35,035 nt of DNA from Bacteroidales bacterium (GTDB lineage Bacteria; Bacteroidota; Bacteroidia; Bacteroidales; UBA7960). Position 1 is the stretch's first letter, and the number at the start of each line of letters is the position of its first letter. The stretch lies in assembly GCA_007129255.1 (NCBI GenBank), contig SKVW01000231.1, positions 1 through 35,035 of the forward strand, written 5' to 3'. The position numbers and the translations under genes are program-made. This document shows positions 26,118-33,624 of the stretch, one piece after another. The notes under the pieces were generated by a model that worked only from the letters and a program-made list of their open reading frames with translations, was not told where the DNA came from and ran no database searches.

Positions 26118-27440
26118 ATGGAAATACTCATCAAAGCCTTACAGTTTTTTCTCAGCTTATCCATATTGATCGTTATACACGAAATGGGCCATATGGTCAC
26201 GGCCCGACTATTCAAAACAAGGGTAGAGAAATTTTATCTCTTCTTTAATCCCTGGTTTTCACTTTTTAAATTCAAGCGCGGACAAACCGAATACGGTATG
26301 GGATGGCTTCCCCTCGGCGGTTATGTTAAGATCTCCGGTATGATTGACGAGTCCATGGATAAAGAGCAAATGAAAAAACCACCCCAACCCCATGAGTTCA
26401 GGGCAAAGCCGGCATGGCAACGACTGATCATCATGGTGGGCGGAGTTACTGCAAACATAATCCTTGCAGCCTTTATCTATGTTTTTATGCTCTTTTTTAT
26501 GGGAGAGCAATACCTGCCTGCGCAAAATGCCAAATATGGCATTGTGGCTGATTCCCTGGCAAGGGATATCGGGATGCAGACCGGTGACAAGATCCTGAAA
26601 CTTAACGGAGAGGAAGTAAAAGATTTTATGGATATTCCCAGGGAGTTTGTCATGGGTAATGTGCAGCGGGTTACCGTAGAGCGTAACGACAGCCTGGTTG
26701 AGTTATCAGTCCCGGAAGATTTTTTTGGCCGACTGATCTCCGCCCGGGGCAGGGGCTTTATTTCCCTTCGCTTTCCATTTATTGTGGAAGAAGTAATGGA
26801 AAACTCCCCGGCTGAAAAAGCCGGCCTTAAATCCGGTGATCATATTAAGGGCATTGGCGATCACCATACCTGGTCGTTTGATGGATTTGCCCGCACCATT
26901 CCGGAATATGCAGGCAAGCAAACCACCATCAGGATTGCCCGCAACGATGATGAACTGGACTTGCCTATTGCCATTCCTGAGGAGGCCCGTATCGGAGCCT
27001 ATGTAAAACCTGTAGACCAGATCCTGGATTTTGAAAGACGCGAATATTCTTTCTTTGCTTCCATACCGGCAGGCATTTCAAAAGCATACAATACCACCAC
27101 AACCTACTTCAAAGAACTCCGCCTGCTGTTCCACCCTGAAGTAAAAGCCAGGGAAAGCTTAGGAGGTTTTATTACCATCGGCAGTATTTTTGCCCCAACC
27201 TGGGACTGGGCACACTTCTGGACCATCACCGCACTGCTGTCGGTTGTGCTGGCCATCATGAACCTGCTCCCTATTCCCGCACTGGATGGCGGCCACGTGA
27301 TGTTCCTGATCTATGAGATCATCGTCGGGAAAAAACCTCCCGAAAAATTTATGGAATATGCACAGATGATCGGTATGCTGTTGCTGCTTTCACTGCTAAT
27401 TTTTGTAAACCTCAACGACATACTCCGGCTGTTCAGGTAA
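26118..27440 (+). CDS. rseP: RseP-type site-2 zinc metalloprotease
   Basis: A 440-residue polytopic protease. The zinc motif HEMGH lies in the first membrane helix (H21, E22, H25) and the second ligand motif PALDGGH near D390. Between them are PDZ-type domains at about 125-310 with ENSPAEKAGLKSGDHI, so two PDZ domains are likely, as in E. coli RseP. It cleaves membrane-embedded anti-sigma factors or signal-peptide remnants within the inner membrane. It ends the M23-dxr-rseP operon; no regulated substrate is encoded here. About 230 bases without a gene follow. Confidence 0.94.
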   Translation: MEILIKALQFFLSLSILIVIHEMGHMVTARLFKTRVEKFYLFFNPWFSLFKFKRGQTEYGMGWLPLGGYVKISGMIDESMDKEQMKKPPQPHEFRAKPAWQRLIIMVGGVTANIILAAFIYVFMLFFMGEQYLPAQNAKYGIVADSLARDIGMQTGDKILKLNGEEVKDFMDIPREFVMGNVQRVTVERNDSLVELSVPEDFFGRLISARGRGFISLRFPFIVEEVMENSPAEKAGLKSGDHIKGIGDHHTWSFDGFARTIPEYAGKQTTIRIARNDDELDLPIAIPEEARIGAYVKPVDQILDFERREYSFFASIPAGISKAYNTTTTYFKELRLLFHPEVKARESLGGFITIGSIFAPTWDWAHFWTITALLSVVLAIMNLLPIPALDGGHVMFLIYEIIVGKKPPEKFMEYAQMIGMLLLLSLLIFVNLNDILRLFR

Positions 27441-27599
27441 CCCTTTCCCGCCCTGGCTACCCTCCCGGTAAAACACACGCAAATGCCTGTGACGGCCAGT
27501 TCAGGGTATGCCGTTCATTTGGGTTGGGCTTGTTTTTATTTTAACATTTCAAAGCCGAATATCCCCGCATTGGATGTGGCGCCTTTGCCGGATTTTTCA

Positions 27600-27607
27600 T
27601 ATATTTG
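27600..27607 (+). promoter_or_regulatory. -7 element upstream of the CphA-like/IadA unit
   Basis: TATATTTG matches TAnnTTTG and lies 61 bases before the ATG of the CphA-like gene, in the 228-base gap after rseP. No TTTG -33 box at standard spacing is seen. With the terminator at 30553 it would define a separate two-gene transcript. I see nothing else in the gap. Confidence 0.42.
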
Positions 27608-27668
27608 AAAGGAACGGAACCCTCCCCACGGCCGGCGCAAAATTGTCAAACCCTAAATTGCATGCATC

Positions 27669-29366
27669 ATGAAAGCATCCGAGAGAGATTTTGACGTGAG
27701 GAATTTTTATTTCTATAATGGGCCCAACCTTTACCTTGGCTGCAGGTCGCTGGTATTTCACATTTACCTTGATCCGGAAGGCCCCGAAGTCGATTTTTAC
27801 AAACCAGCAGTTTATAATGCTTTCCCGGGCATTAAGCATTACAATGATACCACTGTGGTCGACCTGTTTGTACATGCCCTCATGGAGCTGCTGCGCATGG
27901 GTAGGGAGCTTTTCATAAAGGATTACGCCATTACTGAAGAAGGGGAAGAATACATTGTGGCTGTGGAGTTCCTGGACGATTTATCCGCAGAAAATGCCGT
28001 CCGGCTGCTCAGCGACTGGTTCAAATTCATCAATAAAGGCCGGGAAAAATCCTTTGCCCTGGATGAAAAGATCCGTTTGTTGCACGAAACATTTCAGACC
28101 TCCATTGTCAGCAACCCCACAGTTTATGCACTTTTGGAAGAAGCCGTGAAAAGGGAGATCCCGGCCTTTTATCTTCAGGAGGAAAAACAGTTTCAATGGG
28201 GCTACGGCAAAAACCAACTCCGGGGCCTGGGAGCCAACTTCCATACCGACAGCATCAAGGACACGGAATTTACCATGTATAAAGACCGGGTCACTGAGTT
28301 TCTGATCATGTGTGGTTACCCTACGCCCATGGGAACCAACTGCTTTACCGAAGAAGAAGCGGCAGATGAAGCCAAAAAACTTGGATTTCCCGTGGTGGTA
28401 AAACCGGCAGCCGGAACCAAAGGCTTTGGGATCCAGGAAAATATTGGCTCTGAACCAGAAGTCAGAAAGGCTTTTCAAACCATTATTTCCCAGGCCGGAC
28501 AGGAGGGCTGGCCTTTTGAGGGGGTCTTTGTTCAGCAGCAGATCCGCGGACAGGAGTTTCGATTGTACCTGGCCGCGGGAAAATTTGCGGCAGCGGCCAA
28601 AATGCCGTTCGACAATAACCAAAGTATTGCAGAAAAAGTTCATCCACTTAACATTAAGATGGCTGAATCCATTGCCGGGTTTTTCAACATCAAATGCCTG
28701 GCTGTGGATGTGGTTACTGAAGATCTCTCGCGACCATGGAGCAAAGGCAATTTTGGGATCATCGGCCTGCACGCCGGTCCGGCATTTTTTGAAACCAAAA
28801 CCCAAAAACCCTTCTTTGAAAAAATAGCAGAAAAAATCCTGTTCTCGCACTTTGGCTTTGGCGAACATGCCAGAATTCCCATTATCGCAGGAAATCAAAT
28901 AACCCAAAACCTTGCAGAAAAAATTACTGCCGCTGCTGCAACCCATCGAAACAACTTATTCTTTGGCAGCCTCACCAAAGAAGGGGTATTTTTTAACGGA
29001 CAATTTTTCCAAAAAAATGAAAGCCACGAACAAAATGTCAAAATCATTTTGCGCCATCCCAAAACAGAATTGGCCCTGATTAACCATAACCGTGAAAATA
29101 TTTACCAGAGCGGGTTTTCCCATGACCGGGCAGACCTGGTAATCCTGGAAAACCCCAACCAGCCAGAAGAAAAACTTAAAGAAATGATCTTGCCCGGGGG
29201 CTGGCTCATCCTCATTCAAGGCGGGGAAATACAGCTTCTGGTTAACAGGGAAACCAAAAAAACCCTTTCCTTCGAAAAAGAAACCCTGAAAGAAGAAAAA
29301 CTGCTGGAAATGCTGAACCCCCTGATAAAAGAATTGTTGGATAAATATGAACGAACCATTCCATAA
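27669..29366 (+). CDS. Degenerate cyanophycin-synthetase-like ATP-grasp protein
   Basis: A 565-residue protein, against about 870 for CphA1. Residues 1 to about 175 match the CphA N-domain (VRNFYFYNGPNLYLG, then VVDLFVHALMELL). G178-Q183 (GYGKNQ) is the CphA WGYG.NQ.R lead-in. The ATP-grasp domain follows: K245 in VVVKPAAGTKGFG (242-254), GQEFRLY (294-300), and D347 in AVDVVTED. The final metal motif, IEVNAAPGF in CphA, reads IIGLHAGPAF (364-373), so the E and N ligands are replaced by G366 and H368. From about 402 a Mur-ligase remnant begins (ARIPIIAGNQ) without the GTNGKT P-loop, and it stops after about 160 residues. It may polymerise or extend beta-aspartyl peptides as CphA2 does, or be a pseudoenzyme. 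It lies 5 bases upstream of the beta-aspartyl dipeptidase gene. Confidence 0.78.
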   Translation: MKASERDFDVRNFYFYNGPNLYLGCRSLVFHIYLDPEGPEVDFYKPAVYNAFPGIKHYNDTTVVDLFVHALMELLRMGRELFIKDYAITEEGEEYIVAVEFLDDLSAENAVRLLSDWFKFINKGREKSFALDEKIRLLHETFQTSIVSNPTVYALLEEAVKREIPAFYLQEEKQFQWGYGKNQLRGLGANFHTDSIKDTEFTMYKDRVTEFLIMCGYPTPMGTNCFTEEEAADEAKKLGFPVVVKPAAGTKGFGIQENIGSEPEVRKAFQTIISQAGQEGWPFEGVFVQQQIRGQEFRLYLAAGKFAAAAKMPFDNNQSIAEKVHPLNIKMAESIAGFFNIKCLAVDVVTEDLSRPWSKGNFGIIGLHAGPAFFETKTQKPFFEKIAEKILFSHFGFGEHARIPIIAGNQITQNLAEKITAAAATHRNNLFFGSLTKEGVFFNGQFFQKNESHEQNVKIILRHPKTELALINHNRENIYQSGFSHDRADLVILENPNQPEEKLKEMILPGGWLILIQGGEIQLLVNRETKKTLSFEKETLKEEKLLEMLNPLIKELLDKYERTIP

Positions 29367-29371
29367 AAAAT

Positions 29372-30532
29372 ATGATCCTGTTTAAAAACTGCGAAGTGTA
29401 TTCACCCGACCGTATCGGGAAAAGAGATGTACTAATTGGCGGACAAAAGATCCTTGCCATAGAGAAAAAAATTGATCCTCCCAAAGGTTTGGAAGTGGAG
29501 ATAATCAAAGCCCAGGGCCTAAAAATGATTCCCGGGCTGATTGATGCGCACGTACACATTGCCGGGGCCGGCGGGGAAGGAGGCCCGGCCTCCCGCACCC
29601 CCGAGATGCAATTGAGTCATATGCTGGAAGCCGGGGTTACTACGGTAATCGGGTGTCTGGGGACAGACGGCCTTACCCGCAGCGTGGAATCGGTGCTGAT
29701 GAAAGCCAAAGCCCTGAAGCAGGAGGGTGTGAGCGCCTGGATCTATACCGGCGCCTACCAGGTACCAACTCCAACCATCCTTGGAGATGTGGGCAAAGAT
29801 ATCGCCATGATTGAAGAGGTGATTGGTGCCGGAGAAATTGCCCTTTCCGACCACCGCTCCTCCTGCCCCACCACCGATGAACTCATCCGCCTGACCATGC
29901 ACGCCCGGGTCGGAGGAATGCTTGGGGGTAAAGCCGGCATTGTCAATATCCACATGGGAGATGCCCGCGACCCTTTTAAACCCCTCTACCAAGCGGTGGG
30001 AAAAAGTGAACTCAGGCTGACGCAGTTCTTACCCACTCACTGCAACCGCAACGAATACATTTTTGAAGATGCCAAAACCTATGGGAAAAAGGGATACGTG
30101 GATATCACTGCAAGCTCATACCCCTACTTTCCACAGTATGAAATAAAACCTTCCAAAGCCATTGCCGAGCTGGTGAAGGCCAAAGTACCCCTGGAGCATA
30201 TCACCATGTCCAGCGACGGATGCGGCTCCCTGCCCGACTTTGATGAAAAGGGTAACCTGAAAAGCCTGGAATCCGGATTCCCAAAATCCATTTTTGATGA
30301 AATGGTCGCCACCGTCAAAGAAGAAGACATGAACCTGGAACAGGCCCTTAAAGTGGTGACTTCCAATGTGGCCGACATCCTGTGGCTGAAACAAAAAGGA
30401 AGGGTGGAAACAGGTAAGGATGCCGATCTGGTGCTGCTGGATGATCAGTTTAATATTGTACACATGACCGCCATGGGCAAAATGATGGTAAGAAACACCC
30501 AAATGCTCAAAAAAGGCAGCTACGAAAAATAA
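29372..30532 (+). CDS. iadA: Beta-aspartyl (isoaspartyl) dipeptidase
   Basis: A 386-residue amidohydrolase that hydrolyses beta-Asp-X dipeptides. Metal ligands line up with E. coli IadA: H60 and H62 (DAHVHIAG), H194 (VNIHMGD), H223 (PTHCNRN) and D282 (SSDGCGS). Substrate residues R162 (SDHRSS), R226 and S286 are kept, as is the catalytic-loop Glu in GGEGG. The bridging position held by carbamylated lysine (K162 in E. coli) is E155 in GAGEIALSDHR, which may bridge the metals directly. Length matches the family (about 390). It starts 5 bases after the CphA-like gene, so translation is probably coupled. The pair suggests turnover of beta-aspartyl products. A terminator follows. Confidence 0.92.
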   Translation: MILFKNCEVYSPDRIGKRDVLIGGQKILAIEKKIDPPKGLEVEIIKAQGLKMIPGLIDAHVHIAGAGGEGGPASRTPEMQLSHMLEAGVTTVIGCLGTDGLTRSVESVLMKAKALKQEGVSAWIYTGAYQVPTPTILGDVGKDIAMIEEVIGAGEIALSDHRSSCPTTDELIRLTMHARVGGMLGGKAGIVNIHMGDARDPFKPLYQAVGKSELRLTQFLPTHCNRNEYIFEDAKTYGKKGYVDITASSYPYFPQYEIKPSKAIAELVKAKVPLEHITMSSDGCGSLPDFDEKGNLKSLESGFPKSIFDEMVATVKEEDMNLEQALKVVTSNVADILWLKQKGRVETGKDADLVLLDDQFNIVHMTAMGKMMVRNTQMLKKGSYEK

Positions 30533-30552
30533 CTATGAATTTTAAACCAATT

Positions 30553-30580
30553 ACCCCGCAAGGCTTTACCTGGGGTTTTC
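30553..30580 (+). terminator. Terminator after iadA
   Basis: ACCCC...GGGGT with an inner AGG/CCT extension and a CTTTA loop is followed by TTT. It lies 20 bases after the iadA stop and 11 bases before rnz. The stem is short, so strength is uncertain. Confidence 0.5.
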
Positions 30581-30590
30581 TTTAAATATC

Positions 30591-31526
30591 ATGCTGAAAA
30601 AATTTCAGATCAGTATTCTTGGTTCGTCGGCTGCTACCCCAACTTCACTGCGGCATACCACGGCACAGGTCCTGCATTTTCACAACAAGCTTTTTCTGCT
30701 GGATTGTGCCGAAGGCACCCAGATGCAGATACGTCGCTTTAAGTTGCCCATAATGAAGTTTGATCACATTTTCATCAGCCACCTGCACGGCGATCATTAC
30801 CTGGGGCTTCCCGGATTGCTCTTTTCATACCACCTGCTGGGACGCGACAAAGACATACATATCTACAGCCCTCCGGGATTGAAAGAGATCATTGAGGTGC
30901 AGTTCAGGATCTCCGGACTCAAACCGGTTTTCAACATCATTTACCATGAATTGAAAAAGGCCCGGGAAATCATATACGAGGACCGCTACCTTACTGTGGA
31001 AACCATGGAAATGGAACATCGTCTGCCCACCTTCGGGTTTTTTTTCAGGGAAAAACTCCTGGAAAAGAATATCAAAAAAGAAAGCATCGTTCAGTATGAT
31101 ATCCCGGTGGAAAAAATCCCGGAAATAAAAAAGGGAGAAGATTTTGTAACACCGGACGGCAAGGTGATCCCCAACAGCCGGATCACCATCAGCCCGTCAC
31201 GCCCCAGAAGCTATGCTTTTTGCGGAGATACCGCCTATACGGAAAAATTTCTTGACCAGATTAAGGGTGCAGACCTGCTTTATCATGAAGCCACCTTTTT
31301 AAATGACAAAGCAGCCATCGCCCGGGAAAAATCCCACAGCACTACTGTTGAAGCGGCTACCCTGGCCAAAAAAGCGGGAGTGAAAAAGTTGTTGCTGGGG
31401 CATTACTCGGCAAGGTACAAGGAAATGGCCGAATTTACCAAAGAAGCCAGGGAGGTTTTTCCAAACACCATCATTGCTGAGGAAGGGGATATTGTAAAGG
31501 TGGGAGAAAACGCGAGTCCTGCTTAA
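30591..31526 (+). CDS. rnz: Ribonuclease Z (tRNA 3'-end processing)
   Basis: A 311-residue metallo-beta-lactamase-fold enzyme of usual length. The zinc motif HLHGDH (H64, H66, D68, H69) is intact, followed by GLPGLLFSYHLLGR. The later ligand motifs are YAFCGDTAYTE (Asp) and LLLGHYSARY (His), with HEATFL and the KSHSTTVEAA segment of tRNase Z. It cleaves pre-tRNA 3' to the discriminator base in the cytosol. It lies just after the iadA terminator and is convergent with lplA. Confidence 0.94.
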   Translation: MLKKFQISILGSSAATPTSLRHTTAQVLHFHNKLFLLDCAEGTQMQIRRFKLPIMKFDHIFISHLHGDHYLGLPGLLFSYHLLGRDKDIHIYSPPGLKEIIEVQFRISGLKPVFNIIYHELKKAREIIYEDRYLTVETMEMEHRLPTFGFFFREKLLEKNIKKESIVQYDIPVEKIPEIKKGEDFVTPDGKVIPNSRITISPSRPRSYAFCGDTAYTEKFLDQIKGADLLYHEATFLNDKAAIAREKSHSTTVEAATLAKKAGVKKLLLGHYSARYKEMAEFTKEAREVFPNTIIAEEGDIVKVGENASPA

Positions 31527-31529
31527 ATC

Positions 31530-32510
31530 CTAAAAAAACAGGCTGAGCCACTCCTGTGGTAAACCCCGGGATACCTCATCAATTAATCCATGCTCTTTGA
31601 GCAGCACGGCAATGGATTTTTCCCTGTGCTGCCTGCCGGCCAGTTCTTTACGCATCTCTTCAAAGAGTTTTCCCTTTTTCCCGTTGGTAAGGAAATGGGC
31701 TGCATCAATGGTTCCTTTTTTTACACTAAGTTTCAGTTCAACCGGATCCCCCTCTATGTCCGCCTTGCTGTTAAGCAGGTAATCGGGGGAATAACCAAAA
31801 TTCCATTCCCAGGTGCCATACTTTTCCCTGGCAAGCCCGGCAATGAGCTCCTGCTCCTTTTGCGAAAAAGAATATTCTTCCGCATCCGTGAAATAATCTC
31901 TGAGAAAATCCTCAAGTTTTTCATAAAATGACTCAAAAGACACTTTTTGCTCAAGAAATTGGCTGACGTTGGCTACCCTGCTTCTTACCGATTGCACGCT
32001 GCGGTCACGATACTTTCCCGGAATCACCCTGATGGCATGGTTTAGCCGGTTCAGGTCGGCATTAAAAAGCAGGGTGCCGTGATGAAGTACTTTGTTTTTA
32101 AAAACATGCTCTGCATTGCCCGATATCTTCAGGCCGTTGACCCTCAGGTCGTTTTTTCCTTCAAACCGTGCCGGAACCCCCAGGGTCTCCAAAAAGGCAA
32201 TGACCGGACGGGTATGTTTCGGGAAATCTATTAATTGCCCCGGGGGAGCTTTCCGGATAAAGGTAAAGTTTAAATTTCCCGGTCCGTGAAATACCGCTCC
32301 CCCGCCTGACAACCGACGAATGACCGGGATCTTTTCCCGTTTTACATAAGGATAGTTGATCTCGGAAAGGGTATTCTGGTGCTTTCCCACCACCACCGAT
32401 GCCTGGCTTTGCCAAAGCATGATCACTTCTTCATCCAGGTGTTTAAGCAAATACTCTTCGGCAGCCAGATTGAACCAGGGATCGTGGGAGGAATTTTTTA
32501 CAAACAACAT
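31530..32510 (-). CDS. lplA: Lipoate-protein ligase A
   Basis: A 326-residue protein with the lipoate ligase catalytic domain: PWFNLAAEEYLL, VVVGKHQNTLSE, and the lipoate-binding RRLSGGGAVFHG. The C-terminal accessory domain (about 240-326) is present, which supports full activation and transfer of lipoate rather than a LipB/LipM-like transferase. It attaches lipoate to E2 and GcvH proteins in the cytosol. It begins 5 bases after the LRV/HEAT-like gene on the same strand, so they are probably co-transcribed. It is convergent with rnz. Confidence 0.9.
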   Translation of the reverse strand: MLFVKNSSHDPWFNLAAEEYLLKHLDEEVIMLWQSQASVVVGKHQNTLSEINYPYVKREKIPVIRRLSGGGAVFHGPGNLNFTFIRKAPPGQLIDFPKHTRPVIAFLETLGVPARFEGKNDLRVNGLKISGNAEHVFKNKVLHHGTLLFNADLNRLNHAIRVIPGKYRDRSVQSVRSRVANVSQFLEQKVSFESFYEKLEDFLRDYFTDAEEYSFSQKEQELIAGLAREKYGTWEWNFGYSPDYLLNSKADIEGDPVELKLSVKKGTIDAAHFLTNGKKGKLFEEMRKELAGRQHREKSIAVLLKEHGLIDEVSRGLPQEWLSLFF

Positions 32511-32515
32511 GGGGG

Positions 32516-33355
32516 TTAAGGTAAACTTTCTATTTGCGTTTTGATTTTACGAAGCAGGAAACTGTCGGTAACGGCATCGCTGAGAAAATTAAGGGTTTCG
32601 GTATCATAAATATTGGCGATGGCTTTTTTCCTGACTTCGAAATCGGGATCATTCAGGGCAATTTCCCTGAGTACCTTCACATCGGAGATCCTTGATACGG
32701 CCTGTCCCCTGACGTAATAATCCTGATCGGAGGTGGCTACCTCCTGCACCACCACCGGGTCGTCAATCTGGTGAACCGCCAGTGCCCTCACGTAAAAATC
32801 CTGATCATTCAGGGCAATAAAGCTAAGCACTTGTTGATCGGTGATCTTTTTCAGCGCATCCGAACGAACATAAAAATCGCTGTTGGTACGGGCTATGTGG
32901 GCAAGCACCTGTTGATCAGTGATGGCCTGAACCGCAGCCGATTTAATATCCCGGTCGGTGATTCCTTCCACCAGGCTGGCCAGCACATCATTGTCGGTAA
33001 TGTTTGACAGGGCATCCTTGCAGATATAATAATCGTTCTGACTGCTTAAAACAATTTTTGCCAGGGATTTGGGGCATTCGACCTTTTTAACCGCCGCCAG
33101 TCGCACATAATAATCTTTTTCTTCATGAGCTATGCGAACCAGCATTTGCTGGTCCTCAATCTTTTCAACTGCCGTTTGCCTGACAAAATAATCCGGGTCA
33201 TTCAACGCAATGCGCCAAAGAATATTCTGATCCTGAATTTGTTTTATGGCATTGGCCCGCACAAAATAATCGGGAGCATGCAAAGCCTGATCAATGACTT
33301 TATCCTTGCTGGCTTTGGAAGAAGCGGTTTGTTTTGAAGGGCGATGGCTCATCAT
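32516..33355 (-). CDS. LRV/HEAT-like solenoid protein of about ten 26-residue repeats
   Basis: A 279-residue protein made almost wholly of about ten 26-residue units of the form L..IA.ND.DYYVR..AV..I.DQQV (for example LWRIALNDPDYFVR and LSFIALNDQDFYVR). The spacing and the D..VR..A motif fit leucine-rich-variant (LRV) or short HEAT-like repeats, so a curved alpha solenoid is expected. No signal peptide or membrane helix is seen, so it should be cytosolic. The repeats from residue 20 on are regular except two, where YVR is lost (NDYYICKDA and DRDIKSAA). It is 5 bases upstream of lplA. No function can be assigned; protein binding is likely. Confidence 0.78.
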   Translation of the reverse strand: MMSHRPSKQTASSKASKDKVIDQALHAPDYFVRANAIKQIQDQNILWRIALNDPDYFVRQTAVEKIEDQQMLVRIAHEEKDYYVRLAAVKKVECPKSLAKIVLSSQNDYYICKDALSNITDNDVLASLVEGITDRDIKSAAVQAITDQQVLAHIARTNSDFYVRSDALKKITDQQVLSFIALNDQDFYVRALAVHQIDDPVVVQEVATSDQDYYVRGQAVSRISDVKVLREIALNDPDFEVRKKAIANIYDTETLNFLSDAVTDSFLLRKIKTQIESLP

Positions 33356-33516
33356 TCCATTTTTTGATTCAATAAACCCGGATCCGGCCTTTGGAAAATT
33401 TTGTCTTTTAACAAATTTAAAAAAATACTGACATCATTCCGAAAGCTGTAAAGAAAATAAAGCACATATCCCCTGCACATACTCAATTCCTTAAACCAAC
33501 CCCTGCGATTTTTTTA

Positions 33517-33524
33517 TAACTTTG
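33517..33524 (+). promoter_or_regulatory. -7 element upstream of valS
   Basis: TAACTTTG matches TAnnTTTG, 100 bases before the valS ATG. A weaker alternative, TTTG (33576-33579) with TAACTTTTG near 33597, would give a short leader. The 269-base gap between the LRV gene and valS shows no other feature. Confidence 0.4.
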
Positions 33525-33624
33525 TCAGGTTTTTTAATAATGAAGCCGGCAATAGCAGAATCAGCAGATTACCGGTTTGCCGCTGTCTTAATAGTTTAAC
33601 TTTTGCATACGATCCAACAATATC

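Noticed and set aside
27981-28946. Minus-strand ORF of 321 residues
   Set aside because: It lies wholly antisense to the CphA-like gene, and its translation is Phe/Gly/Cys-rich without family motifs; it is a shadow.
32600-33300. Periodic DNA repeats suggesting a CRISPR-like or satellite array
   Set aside because: The period of about 78 bases is explained by 26-residue protein repeats in one open reading frame; the copies diverge and have no spacers.
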